This document shows, piece by piece, positions 25,500 to 38,278 of a stretch of 40,721 bases of DNA. Under the pieces are notes generated by a model. It searched no databases. It was given only the letters and a program-made list of their open reading frames with translations, and was not told where the DNA came from. Position 1 is the stretch's first letter, and each line of letters begins with the position of its first letter. Source of the stretch: Heterotrichella gracilis (lineage: Eukaryota; Sar; Xanthophyceae; Tribonematales; Xanthonemataceae); the NCBI GenBank assembly GCA_032358255.1, contig JAULBX010027141.1:1-40721 (forward strand), in the 5' to 3' direction. The position numbers were made by a program, and so were the translations under genes.

Positions 25500-27916
25500 C
25501 CTGGGCAATAACAAGGGAAACGCAGCAGTAAATCCTTTGTTGATAGAGCTAGAATGGTACCGTATTGCGCTTTTATGGCTTTTGATTGTTTGCTTGGGTG
25601 ATAGGTGGTCAGGTATGGTAACACATAGGTGAAGTATAGGAGTCCGCGTATGCAGTATCAGGCGTGCAACTCAGTTGGGAGTCCCAGTACTGCAGTGTGT
25701 GCATTCCAGCAGTTGTGTGTATGTCAAAAAGTCAGCTGCTGGGTCAACGCTGTTGCTGTGTCGACGCACTAACCTGATACTTGTCCTTTGAAAATGGGTA
25801 GTTGCCACTCCTGCTACTTTATGCTGTCTGACCTTCTAAAGACCTGCAAGAGCGTGGGGAGTAAAACTGTGGGCAGGCATCACCTCACCTTGGAGGCATG
25901 AAACAAACCCTGTGTATGCATGCGTCAATGCAAACTGGCAACGCAAGTGTGAAAAGAACATGGATGTGAACGGGAGGTTTTGTTTCGTTGGTCGCAGGTG
26001 CGCTTCATTGCTTCTGTTGGGAAGTGGCACTTAGATGGAGTGAGTGCCCTGCAGGGTTGGATAAAAGCAGCAAAGAAGCCACAATAGACAGCGCGGTGTC
26101 CGCGATGTGCTAAGATATTCTGGCACGTTCCGTATTCCGAGGGCTCTCCAGCTCACCCTGGTGCCATCGCACCGTGCCACTGATCAAACGGCGCACCAGG
26201 TAAATCGCTCACACTGGCAACAGCCCACCAAAAGTCTACACAGCCGACGCTATGCAAACTTAACTAACGCTGCAAATCTATGCCCATGAATATTATCTAT
26301 AGCTTGCTTCCGAAAGCTGCTGCGCCAACCGGTGTGCTGTCACGTAGCATATGCATGGCACCGGTGCCGACACATGCATGCATGCCACACACGGCAAGAG
26401 CAGTCATACCTATACTCGATAAAACACAGCCGTGCAGAATGTGTTTAACAGCTATGGAATCAGTGTTCAGGCGCGAAGGTATTCGTAGCCCCCGTCAACA
26501 CTCTTCCTTGTGGCGAACGTTGACCTAATGCATCCTAACAAGCCTTGCCTTCAATCGTACCTGCCGACAGACTTGGGGACACTTTTGCCTCGAAAAGTTG
26601 GTTCGAAGTGTGCTGCCAGGCCACATACAGGGCCAATATCTCTCCAAGCCCACCAACAAGCGCACTCACTGTGACAAGATCCAGGCCAAGGGTTTGTCCA
26701 TAGGGTTTTACCTTAAAAGGGTTAGGGTAGGCCAAGTCACTTGGCAAGTGCAATTGCAGGGATTGCACCTCGACGATCGCTTCTCCCCTAAACAGATAGT
26801 AAGAAGACCAAGTATAATGATGTCAGATTTGTACTTGCACTGACTTGAACTTGCCGGCTTGCCAGTGGCGCCACTGGGATCGTGGCAGCTCAGGTGCAGC
26901 TCACGGCATGCATTGCACATTACAAGTCTAACAACAGTCACTGGCAGCAGTGCTACAGTGGTTCACTGGAGTGCCAACGTCCCCATCATGGTACGATCAG
27001 TGGTGACACCCGAGAGTGGGACTAACACTTGCAAAGCAGGCAGTTCAGAGAACAACTCAGCAAATGGAATCGCGATACCTTTTTCCAGTTCCCATTGCCT
27101 CACAAAGTTACTTGTGCGTATCATTGTGCGAGAGGTACCAACGCACGACATCATGCCTTGAGACGTAACAACATTGCAAGTGCATCTTCTGCCTATGGCA
27201 ACCGCACATGTGGCCAAGCAAAAAACAAAGGAATATGGGGCATAGCATGTGAAGCCAAAATCAGTAGGGACCATACCTCAGACCACTGGGCAATCCCACC
27301 CATAGGCAAGAGCATGCCACATTGCTAGGCACCTGGCCCCCCTGCATCACATGCAAATCAACATAAAACCACACCAAATGGTTGCCTAACAGTTATAACT
27401 CACCAGGCCTGCAGGCGTGGGTCAATATGTCCCATATGCATTCACCACTAGAGTCCTGCACTGGCCCATACCCACACAACCCACTGCTGGGCAACAATCG
27501 CAATAGTACACAGTACATTGAACCCCCGAAATAAACTACCCGCCAGGGCAAGTATTTACCGCTCTGCCTTCAATCAGGGTCTGCCAAGAATATCCCAATG
27601 CAGCAGCACATCATAGCAGCACATCTTGGTGATAAAGGCTAGCCACATAAAAACCCGATTGCCTCACCACAACCCCAAAGCTGTGAGCTGTCCCTGAAGC
27701 CAATGGTAGTGTCTATCCCCCTGCCCGTGCGCAGAACAGCATCGGAAGCCGGACATTGTCCAAAAGGACTGCAGCCAATTCCCACGCGCAAGCAGCTCGA
27801 AATTCCGAAAGACATTGTCCCAATTCCGGCCATTGCAGTCCTCAATCCCAGACACAGTGCTTCCGTCCCAAGCAGGCACCTTGCCCCCATGCGTAGCGCG
27901 CACCCCTGCTCCCCTC
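25500..27916. other. 2.4-kb region without a supported gene (TauD-like 5' side / flippase 3' side)
   Basis: This should contain the promoter of the dioxygenase gene and the 3' UTR of the flippase gene. Minus-strand ORFs at 26535-26768 and 26963-27274 have partly hydrophobic translations but match nothing I know and have no splice partners. CATATGCATGG (26348) and CATGCATGCATGC (26373) elements are present. I see no RNA gene or mobile element. Confidence 0.45.
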
Positions 27917-30900
27917 CTAGTTTTGCCTGGTGCCCACCATTTCCACCCCTTGAGCGCCGTCAGTGATTGGCTCATACGTCCCGGGCTGGACCACCCCGCT
28001 GTGGTCGGCGCTCAGCGGCACCTGGTCAATGGGCTTGCGGCCAGAGGCCGAAATACGCGGGGGGGCTCCATCTGCAGAGGCACATGGGGGGCTTGACGTC
28101 AACCATTGTCACTGAAAAAAGAATCACGGTCTTGAAAAGGTGGAAATCACAACACGGCCTTTCAAGAAATCCATTGCAAACTTCTTCCTATAAAAACCAT
28201 TTACAAGATTTACACCAAACACCTATTGTAAAGCAGCACAGCAAAATGCCCTTGACAGGGCACATTGGTGCCCTAGGGTGCATGTGCAGGAAAACGGTTA
28301 GCTCCAGCCACCCGCATCACCATAGCAGCCAACCGCACATACCCCATTGCATAGCAATACCGCCCTTCACAACCACTAGCTGCGCCAAGCGCCAACCACT
28401 CTCACTAGGCCTGCATGCGACTGTGTGTGCCCCACCCCTCCCGGCCCCCAGCGCCCGCACCTTCCCCATCGCTCTCCTCCCCGTCCACCCCCGCCTCCAG
28501 GTTGATAAGGCGCTTGGAGGTCTGCCAGTTGCCACCGTCAGCGGCGCGGTCCTTGTTCTGCAGAAGAATAGGGGGAGGGTTTGCGGGTTAACCCTAGGCT
28601 ATGGTATTCTACGTACAAGTTTCAAGATAAAGCACACCCGGGATTGCATCCCCGACTACATGACAGTATGAGGGGTGGGCAAGACAATGCTGTCCAACTG
28701 GGCGACGCAGTCCAGTAAGTGCGCATTCTTGCACTGCTCAGCCATGCACTGCGAGATGGTGAGTGTGCCATACTTTTCATACCCCTCCCACCCCCACCCA
28801 CCTTCCGCTCCATCTCGCGCAGCACCATGGTGTCTGTGGGGTAGAAGGTCCACTTGAGAGACCGCTCAATGTACCTGCGCACAAAGGTCACCATCAGTAA
28901 AATCACCATTAGAATCCCGTGGGTGCAAAAGACCTTGCCAAACCAGGAGGGGCTGAACCCTGAACCCCAAACCCTGCACTGTCAGCAGAAAAGCAGGGCC
29001 AAGCACAGCCCAGGGCGCACCTGTGTCCAAAGGTGAGCGACAGCACCGTGAGGTGCGTGAACCAGAAGGAGGGGCTCTGCGCCAGCTCCTCGCCGATGCC
29101 AAAGGAGGTCACGTCATAGATCCCCCACCAGTTCTCCACCACCGGGAACAGGAAGATGTAGGGCCACACCAGCAGGTAGCTGAGCGCGGTGAAGATGCCA
29201 AATAGCCAGGTCTGGTACCGCCCCACGATGGCCACGTTGAGGTTGACAGTGCCCAGCAGGCCTAAATAGATGGCCTTGCCCACCGCGTACAGCCCCGAGA
29301 TGTCGTGCTTGTAGGTGGGCACGATGCCGTAGAAGGGGATGAAGAAGCAGATGGCCCCGTCCACTATGCCCGTCAGGATGCCCGACTTCCAGAAGGTGGC
29401 GGTGGTCAGCTGGCGCTTGGTCTCGGTCATGTACACCTGGGGCGCGGGGGGAGGGTGGGGTGGGTGCGGTGGTGGTGGTGGGTGTGGTCAGCTGGCGCTT
29501 GGGGGTCCATGGCCAGCACCGGCCCCCTTCTTTTCCAAAACCCTTCCTCCATTCCAAAACCCTTTGTCCGGTCTAAACCCTTCTGCCAGTAGAAAACATT
29601 TCCTTGTCCAAACCCTCCCTTAGTCCAAAACCCACATGCATCACCCCCCTCAGAAGGAAAACCCACAGGGTATGGCACCAGCGCTACCCACCCCCACCCA
29701 CACGCGTTGCACCGCCCCCCTTGCCAGGATCCCGCACACACCTTAGGGTATGTGAGCAGCGTGTCGAACTTCCTGACCGGCCTGTCCAGCACCGCAAACA
29801 GCAGGATGGGCACCGATGTGAACACCACGTTGTACACCGCTGCGCTGATGCTGTCAACCAGGGACTGGCCTGCGGGGTGGGGATGAGGAGAATGTGAGAA
29901 CGAGCCGGTGCTGATGGTGGAGGAATACCTGGATTGGATTGGATGGTGCAGAGTGGGACGTGTCAGGGTTTTAGGGTTTAGATTTTTGGGTTTTAGGGTT
30001 TTGGGGACGCATCATGCATGTGGCGCCTGGCAAGGGATGGCCATCCCCTCACAGGTGTGCGCACTGTACCCTGACCCCCACCCCCAACCGCTCACCTGAG
30101 AAGCCCGAGTAGAACTGGTAGTAGAAGAATATGAAGGCAAACGCAAAGTTCTTGTAGAAGGAGTACTTGATGAGGCGGGACAGGCGGTAGTGGGACAGGC
30201 CCCCGTGGACCAGCAACAGGCGCACAAGGAACCTGCGATGCAGGCCCGCTTAAGGGGTGGGGTTTGGTATGTTGCACCCCATATATTGATTCACCCAGAA
30301 TAGGAAGAGTACGTATGCATGCGTGTGGCACAGCACCGTTGCTGCGTGATCCACACCCTCCGCTTCCAGGACGTGATGCTGCACCACCCACCCCACCCCA
30401 CCCCGCCCGTCCATTGAGCAATGCTGTTTCCTACCTGAACTCCAAGCCGACACCTTAACATAACAAAAAACACAGCGCCGGCCCGCGCCCCCTGCCCAGC
30501 CACCCACCCAGCCATCGAACCGACCCCACCAGCAAATGCACATGGCTGCACCCTTGGCCACCGCCCGCACCTGAACTGGCCGATGGCGAAGTCTGCATTG
30601 TTGACCGCCTGCCTGCCCTCCTTGCCTATGATGCCCACGCCCACGTCGGCGGTCTGGATCATGGCCACGTCGTTGGCGCCGTCACCGATGGCAAGCATCT
30701 TGCCCTGCAGATCCAGGGATTAGGGTTCAGATCAAGGGTTTGAAACCTAAATCATAATTATGTTCTGGCGCCGCCACCAATGGCAGGCCTGCACAGGAAG
30801 GAATAAATCTCGAATGGTCTTGACAGCTCGCTCTCCTACCCGTCGGCACCTGCCCCTCCTTAAACTCCACCGCCGCACTGAAAACCCTTCACTCCCCACC

Positions 30901-33900
30901 CCCACCGCACCCCCCACGCACCTGCTCCTTCCTCTGGTACCTCCTCCAGGCCCGCAGCACCCTGCTGGTGGTGCCCATCTCGGCCTTCTTCAGCTCAAAC
31001 TCGGTCATCATGCGCACGATGGCGGCCTTCTGGGAGGGCGAGGAGCGGCAGATGACAACCGCAGAGCAGCGCGAGCCAAGCAGGGCTAGCAGGGGCTCAA
31101 GGTCGGTAGCTGCAGGGGAGGGGGAGGTGGTCACGTTGGAAAAAAACAAATAACATAAAGCAACACCTCCACAGTTGCTACTGGACCCTGAATGCTCTCC
31201 ACCCTGACAAAACTGGGGGTTAAGCAAGATCCATGGCAGCCATACGCACCCATATATGTTTACCAACGCCCTGGCTATGCCGCTTATACACAGGGTGAGG
31301 GATAAGAAATGGGATTGCAGCGACAGAACTAAGCCCTGGCCCTCTGCAATTTGTTGTTTGAATCATTGGGTTCATTGTAGATAAGGGTGCATCGGGAGAT
31401 GCGATCATCATCGGGCCAAGAGCTTACTGCCTAAGCACGCCACTTGGCAGCACACCTAATATCTGCTAGACAACGCACCATTGCCACGACCCCATCCTTC
31501 CCTCCCCCCCCCCCCCTCACGACCTAGGATGTGCGTGAGCGTGAAGCCGTCAATGACCGAAAGGTCAAATGCACTGGAAAACCCTGGTGAGTACCCTACC
31601 CCCACAATACTCCTGCGTTCGGGTATGCCACCACCTACCCATGATGTGCGTGAGCGTGAATCCGTCAATGACCAGCTCTGCCACCAGCCCCTCTGCATCG
31701 TCCTCCTGCTGATGGTGGTGGCCAAATGAGCCCCGCCTGGCCTGCGCCTCCTCCGCCCACCCAGACACTTGCTGATTCAGCTTGTCAAGCTTCATCTTGG
31801 CGTCTGCGGCAGGGGGAGGCAAGGTCTTAATCGATCCCCTGCGTTTACCCTATTAATACCCTAAGTACGCGGAGTTATACGAGGGTTGTTGCGGGTTAAT
31901 TGTCCTTGGGAGGGAATATAGGGGTCAGTTGGTCCGGGGGCTGGATCAAGGTGATGCAGCGCTCATAAAAGCAGATGAGCTTGCAAGCAATGGTACGCAT
32001 CCCGCATGGACCCGCATGCAGCCACAACCCACTGCCCCTACCTGTACATCATGACTGTCACTATCATCCCATGCAGTGCACATACTAGACCCCCCACCCC
32101 CATGGTCACCCACCCTACCCCCCACCCATACCCCCCGCACGCACCCAGGTAGTCCTGCGCATTGAGTATGAGCAGGCGCTCCTGGTTGCGGATGAGCTTG
32201 CAGGATATTGCGATGTTGATGGCCGTCTCCTGCTTGTCGCCTGTGATCACCCACACCTTCATGCCCGTCTCAAGCAGCGTCTGGAGCGCATCGGGCACAC
32301 CATCCTGCACGCGGAGGGTTCGGAGTTTTAGGGTTGAGGTTTAAAATGGGGTGGTGGTACGGTACGAGGTGGAGGGCCCAGGTTCAATGCCCCAAGGGGT
32401 CAAGGCTAGAGCATACGCTAGTAAGGCGGGAGGCGATCCATTCAAATGATGAATAGGTACGATCTATTTCTCATAAGCTGCTCGAATTGTAATGCAAATA
32501 TTGCAAATTGTGCATACTTCACCCCCTTATGCCAGGCTGTGCAGGGATTTCCCAACCCCGACCCCCACCCCCACCCTTACCTGCAGCTTGTCCTCAATGG
32601 CTGTGCTCCCCACCAGCTCCAGCCCCGCCTCCACCTCCAGCGCCAGCTCAGCAAGCTTCTCATCGCGCCCCGCCATCAGCTCAGCCGCCTCCTGGTAGCG
32701 GTCATCCCACTCCGACCAAAACTCCTCCTCGAGCACGCGCGTGGCGATGAGCAGGGTGCGCAGGCCCTGAAGGGGTGTGGGAGGAAGGTGGGTTCGATAT
32801 TGACTGTGATTATCAAATGAGACATTCTCAAATATGTTCCAAACTATATGTAAAAAACCGTGAACCCAGAACCCTAATAAGACCCAGCCCTGCCTTTCGC
32901 ATACCCTGATAAGCGGCTTCTTATATGTCCCCTCACCTTTGTGGCAAACAGGTGCAGGTTCTGGCTGGTCTGCTCCACCAGCTGCGGGGACGTATCTGGC
33001 CTCAGCAGCTCCATGACCTTGGTATCGGAGCCCTTGGTGAACACGCGGATGGTGCCGTCGGGGGCGCGCGCGATGACAGACATGCGCGCGCGCTCGCTGG
33101 AGTACTCCATGATGTTCAGGATCTCAAACACCAGCTCCTGGCCAAACACCTCCACCGTCAGCTGGTTGCTGGTGCGCCCCTTGAAGGAGAAGCCAAGCTG
33201 GCGCGCAGCCTCCACCAGGGCGACCTCGTCGGGGGAGGGGCCCTGCGCGGGGAGGGGGGGCGTTGGGAACAATCAGGGGTGGGAAGATGCAGGGTCATCC
33301 TCGGCGGAAGGCGAGCCCGCACGGACTTGGCTTGGCCAAATAATTCTTGATAAACACCTCATTGGTCATTTGCCATAGTTCATTTGCTCCGAACAACACA
33401 GGCGACATACCATCCCTGAGCGGTGAGCCTCCCCACCTGCAGCCCCTCCAGTCCTTGCTGCACCATGAGCACGTGGCCCACCCATACAGATGAACCCTAC
33501 AACCTAAACCCTCGCCAGGCGCCCTCACCTGCAGCACCGGCAGGTCTCCCTCCCGCCCCTGCTCCACTATGAGCGAGTGGCACACGCACACGCGAACGCA
33601 CAAGCAGGTGAACCTTAGAACCAAAACCCTAACCGCAAACCCTCGTCAGGCGCCCTCACCTGCAGCACCGGCAGGTCTCCCTCCGGCCCCTGCTCCACTA
33701 TGAGCGAGTGGCACACGCACACGCATGTCCAGTAGTCCACCAGGTAGTGGCCCAGCAGCAGGTCGGGCGAGGACTTGAGGCGGGAGGCCATGCGCTCAAG
33801 GTGGGCCAGGCTGGTGGCGGAGGAGGGGGCGGTGGCCTGGACGAGGGCGGACGAGGAACAGGGTGGGGTTTTTGTGGTCATGGGGTTTACTTTTTGGGGA

Positions 33901-36900
33901 GTATGTTTGTGTGCATAATGTGGTGTGCAATCTCTTCGAAGGGTGGGGTCGAGGTGAAGGTGTCTTGCATGGTGCAGGTGGGCAGGCATGTGGGCGAGAG
34001 GCAACTCCATGAATCGCTGGAAAAATTCAATTTGATTCAAGGAAAACTTGCTTGCATTGTAATTCAAAACAATCCTGCTCACCTGACCACCCCCTGCCAG
34101 GTCTATGTGGCTGCCCCCTCCGCTGATGATGTCGCTGAATTGCTCATCCTCCAGCAGCGCCTTGATGGCCTTGCCCAGGCGCGCGTCAAACAGCTGGAGC
34201 ACCTCGGTGCTGGGCTGGCCAAAGTGGTCCTCAAGCCTGCGGGGTGGGGGGGATTTAGTTGACTTGTTGAGTTTGTATGCACGATAATACAGCCAGAATA
34301 CTAGCTAAGGGAGTCCTTGAGCTTGTGGTGGGTGTGGGTGTGGGGTTGGAATTGGGATGGGGGGGAATATGTCTCAAAATTCACCTTCTCGGCCGCGCCT
34401 GGATGCTCTTGTAGGGATTACCAGCGACCCTCGTGCACACCAACCCGTCATGGCGCCATGCAACGCACATATGGTGCATGGCCTTGCGGCTGAGTTGATG
34501 CCCAATGATCACTGGCGTTGAAGCCCCCGTGGGTGTAGCAGAATGGAGGATCGTGCATCACTAGAGCCCCAGTGCACACCCGCCATGCAAGCGTGCAATG
34601 CACAGACAGAGCATGCCCTTGTGTGATGGTTTATGGCACCGCTTGGTGGCGGCATCTCGTTATTGGTCAGCGTAGACCTGCCATGACGTCATGCAATGCA
34701 TATCTGTCGCATGCCCTCACAATTAACGGATTAGGATGTAGAATACCCTGATGGCGTCATGGCGCCGTTATTGCCAGCCGCGGTGCGCACCCGGCCACGC
34801 CACCCTGCAACCCTCCGCACCTGACGTTGACGTCCCCGTAGGCCTGGCCGCGTATGGACACCATGCGCAGCTGCATCTCGTTGCTAGTCAGCGTGCCCGT
34901 CTTGTCGCTGAAGATGTACTCCACCTTGCCCAGGTCCTCCATCACGTTGGAGTTGCGGGCGCGTGCGTGCTCCCCGCTCCCGGGGTCCTTCATGGCCTTG
35001 TCGAAGTTGACGTACACGAATGCCTGCCAGAACTTGACGATCTCCATGGTCACGAAGAGGCTGATGGGCACCAGGTAGGAGAACAGGATCCAGAAGGTGA
35101 GGAAGCTGAGGCAGATGGTGACCCCCGCGTTGGAGTACACGCCCTCCACGTAGTCGGTGAAGGCAAGGAAGTAGCGGTCCCGGCCAGGGCCCACCTGCAA
35201 AAAACGTGGCATGTTTAAAACCTATTCTTCAGTACCTACGTCATCCTTATGATACAAGATAAAAACATGAATATTTTCTTTTACGAGTATTTATGTATGT
35301 AACGGTCAGATTTAACCAGTCAAAGCAAACAACTACGGTAGCCTGTCCTTGCACAGGCACTTGGTTGAGGAAAAGGGGTAGCAAAGACATGCATTGCCCT
35401 CCTTAACAACCCTACCTGCCAGTAGTATCCTGCGATAGCGCAGCCAATGCACAGCACCAGCTGGATGATGAGCACCAGCGAGATCTGGAAGTTGAGGAAG
35501 CGGTCAAAAGCACCTGCGGCGGAGGGCAGGGTTTAGGATTTCGGGACATCACCACATGTCCGGGGCACACGAGGGAGAGGGTGGCGGTGGGATGGCCGTG
35601 CATTACAGTTGGCGCCACGCGGGGCCGCCCTAGCATGCAGCATGCCCGCAACGCCTCCTCATGGGACGCTTGCTGCTCTCATGTATGTAGCTGCAGTGCA
35701 TGCACATGCGCATGAACACCAATATGCACATGCGCCTGGATGATGCAGATGCACCTGGCATCTATGCCAGGTGTATGGGTTGGTATTTTAATGTCTGCCC
35801 TCCCTCAATGGCGTGCCATTAGCACCCCTCAGGGTGTCACCGCGCCGCCACCTACCGACTTTTCTGGGCGTCTCCCCCGCGTTCATCTGGATGCGCGTCT
35901 CCGCGCCCGCGTACACCACCATGCCCACCACAAAGTCCGAGTTCTTGAGCGTGCAGCCCCGCAGCAGCATCTCGTTCATGGTGACCGGCACCGACTTGAT
36001 GCCCCCGGTGCCCCCGTTGGCGTCGGGTGGCAGCACGTAGGACATGCGCCCCTTGAAGCGGTGCAGGTCCTTGTTGGGCAGCTCGGTCTGCAGCGTGGCC
36101 TGCAGCAGGGGTGGCGTCTTCCTCATCATTTGCGCAATTACCGCAAAAATGTCTGGAATTAACCAAAAAATGTGGGTGCCCATTTTGCCGAGGATACCAA
36201 GAGCAATAAGATAAACTCCTGATAACGCAGAGCATTTAGGCATTTTTGCAGGGGAAAGGGCCAAATGACACAAATATGGCGGAAAGGAAGGGCTCCCAAG
36301 TCTGTTTGCAAAAAATAAGGGAGAAATTACATCAAGGATGCCGCCACTTGCCTGCAGCTTGCACACGTCCTCGATCCCCTTGAGCTCGGTGTCCCTGAGG
36401 TCCAGGGGCTTGCGGATCTTGAGGTTGGACTCGCCATCCAGGTTGGTGGTCTTGATGAAGCACACGCGGTCCTCAAGCTTGGCAAACAGGCACAGCAGGT
36501 CGGCGGGGAAGAACTCGTTGTCGCGCACCAACACCAGCTGGCCCACAGACACGTCCTTCCACAGGATGTCGGACACCGAGCCTGCACGCAGCACCAGGCT
36601 AGGGTTTAGGGTTTCAGAAGTCTGGGATGGGTACCTGAGGCTGATACCTGGCAGCAACCGTGATGGGCAGAACGGACAGCAATGCACGATTGCCGCTGTT
36701 GGTGTTGCAGCTGGTTGAGGACAGGCATGCATGGCATGGCGTGTGGCCATGAATGGTGGATGCATCCTTCCGGGACAATGCATTTTACTGTGAGTGAGCC
36801 CTCCCCAAGCATGTGCTGTGCAATCGCCAGTAATGGAACTGCAAGTCCCATTCCAACTGATTCACCACCCACCGTCGGCGCTGACCACGTGCGTCACGCT

Positions 36901-38278
36901 AGAGTTGGTCTTCTTGTCCTCCTCGTGCCGCTTCTTGTCCTCCACGATGGCCTTGATGGCGGCCACAATGAGCACAAACAGGATGGCAAAGGTGGAGCCA
37001 TACCCGCTGAAGGGAGACACAGTGCTCCACCAAGAGAGCCCAGCCTGCACAGCGCAATGGTGTGTGAGGTTTATTCGACAGCCATATTCAGGAGGCTAAC
37101 CCCGGCTCACAACGCGGCTCCCGCCCTCAATGGTTCCAGTGGTGAGCAGCGTGCACAAGCGGCGCTGCAGAGGGGTGTGGAAGTGAAGGAACCAAGGCCT
37201 GAGGGTACACAGTGGTGCGAGCAGGCGTCCCTGCTGAGGAGAGGCATACCCCCCAGTCCCCAGTGTATTAATCCCATCTGACACTGTGACCAAGAGGAAA
37301 GAGCAGGGAGCAAGCGAGGCCTGGGGGTGCACAGTGCGCCTCTGGACTGTGTCCGCACCTGCACTGCAAAGTAAACGTAGGCCACCCGCCCGAACATCTC
37401 AAACAGGAACTTTGGCAGGAAGGTGATGAGGTTGTACTTGGCGGTGTGGACCTCATTCTTCTTGTACTTTGGGTCGTTGGGGCTACCGTTGAGGTGCACC
37501 AGGCGCGTGGGGCCGGAGTCAACAGTGCCTGGGCCGTCTGCTCCATCAGTCTCCTGCAACAGATATCCCCAACTGGTGTGCCCTGGTGTGAACCCTATGA
37601 CTTGCCCCTATCTACAGGGGTGTTCCCATTCTTTTTGAGACTGGGTAGATACCCTTGCTATGTATGGAAGCACTAGTCAAGCCACAAGTCAACACTGCCG
37701 GACTGCGTGCTCCATCAGTCTCGTACAACAGCCACAAGTTTGAACGCCGGACAAGGGAAGAGGACGTGGTTGCATGCAACCCAAAGTGTGTAAACGATGA
37801 CAGGAGTGATATTACTGGTGCACGCTTGGTCAAGGCTGACTGCCAGGTCTTGCTATACAACTGAAGCCCACGTAACTACTCAACTGAACACAGGGTCAAA
37901 GGTGGCACGTGTCAGGGGTTGCATGGGTGGCGCGTGGTCAATCAAGGGCTGTGGAACAATACTATGGCCCCTTACCGCAGTCGACAGCTTCCTTTCCGAG
38001 TCCAGGGTCTGCTGGGTCCTATACTTTGCTGCGGTGGCTGCTCTTTTCAAAGGGTCCACACTTGCTCGAGCCAGGTTCCCCTGGGAGCCACCCCCCCCTC
38101 TCAGCTTCTTCACCCATCTCCTTGGTGTGGTCACCAGCTTGGCAGCTGACTTCTTCAGGCCACTGGAGCTGCTCTTGCCAGAAGACTCCACGTTTGGGAC
38201 GTCGATGACTGGGCGGGTGGGGGCGGGTGGGGGCTTGCCACCGCCCCCACCACTGGTGCCATCAGGAGCCTTGCTCAT
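27917..38278 (-). CDS. P4-type ATPase, phospholipid flippase (ALA/DRS2 family)
   Basis: 21 exons join in phase to 1363 aa: 38278-37976, 37553-37359, 37044-36873, 36581-36352, 36099-35856, 35513-35416, 35194-34821, 34236-34083, 33836-33660, 33242-32937, 32766-32581, 32304-32145, 31803-31639, 31109-30922, 30704-30571, 30232-30096, 29869-29742, 29436-29021, 28874-28802, 28557-28461, 28071-27917. P4-ATPases move phospholipids from the outer to the cytosolic leaflet of endomembranes and plasma membrane. Hallmarks are LDGES (272-275) in the A domain, PISL (457-460) in TM4, phosphorylated Asp511 ([12 protein letters not shown]), GPSPDE and FTKGSDTK in the N domain, TGDKQETA (834), and GDGANDV (991). 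Six C-terminal membrane segments follow. The N-terminal 100 residues are Gly/Pro-rich then basic. Exon 4 ends in a GC donor (CAG before GCAAGT). A basic insertion (about 955-984) sits before GKMLAIGDG. Several introns carry exon-edge copies. Confidence 0.95.
29486..29506 (-). repeat. Copy of the flippase exon 18 first codons
   Basis: GTGGTCAGCTGGCGCTTGG (29485-29503) repeats 29402-29420, the TKRQLTT part of exon 18. It sits inside the intron upstream of that exon, separated by a GT-rich stretch. Confidence 0.75.
31505..31520. repeat. Homopolymer C tract
   Basis: A run of about 14 C lies in the flippase intron between exons 13 and 14, directly beside the intronic copy of the exon 13 end. Confidence 0.85.
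31523..31680 (-). repeat. Duplicated flippase exon 13 3' edge
   Basis: GATGTGCGTGAGCGTGAAGC then CGTCAATGACC (31528-31558) repeats GATGTGCGTGAGCGTGAATC then CGTCAATGACC in exon 13 (31643-31673). In gene sense the copy still encodes [12 protein letters not shown] and is followed by GTCGTG, a weak donor. The copies are 115 nt apart. Confidence 0.9.
33425..33710 (-). repeat. Triplicated flippase exon 9 3' end
   Basis: Exon 9 ends with [18 protein letters not shown] and a GTGAGG donor at 33659. A near-identical copy at about 33528-33600 reads [18 protein letters not shown], again followed by GTGAGGGCGCC. A more decayed copy at about 33437-33480 reads [13 protein letters not shown] followed by GTGGGG. 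The spacers contain CCTAAACCCTC and CCCTAACCGCAAACCC, telomere-like tracts. The unit is about 130 nt. Confidence 0.93.
34430..34760. repeat. Diverged direct repeat in flippase intron 7
   Basis: GTCATGGCGCCATGCAACGC with following ACATATGGTGCATGGCC (34449-34485) resembles CCATGACGTCATGCAATGC with following ATATCTGTCGCATGCCC (34681-34716). The terms TGGCGCCATG and ATGACGTCAT are themselves palindromic. The 584-nt intron has no gene. Confidence 0.5.
37518..37735 (-). repeat. Duplicated flippase exon 2 acceptor edge
   Basis: CTCCATCAGTCTCGTACAAC (37709-37728), preceded by AGTCAACACTGCC (37687-37699), repeats the exon 2 start region (37518-37562: AGTCAACAGTGCC and then CTCCATCAGTCTCCTGCAAC). The copy lies in the upstream intron about 167 nt away. 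Its putative acceptor has lost the AG-preceding C tract. Confidence 0.8.

Noticed and set aside
26535..26768. Minus-strand ORF with hydrophobic run (TVSALVGGLGEILALYVAW), possible membrane protein exon
   Set aside because: No recognisable family, no splice partners in phase, and a CCTTAAAAGGGTTAGGG-type tract inside the frame. Probably chance.
26963..27274. Minus-strand ORF of 103 aa between the TauD-like and flippase genes
   Set aside because: No domain, no partner exons, and an overlapping ORF on the other strand. Not supportable as a gene.
29427..29837. Minus-strand ORF spanning the flippase exon 17-18 interval as a continuous exon
   Set aside because: The reading frame changes relative to the conserved TYPKV-YMTETK junction. 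A GT-AG intron restores the P4-ATPase sequence.
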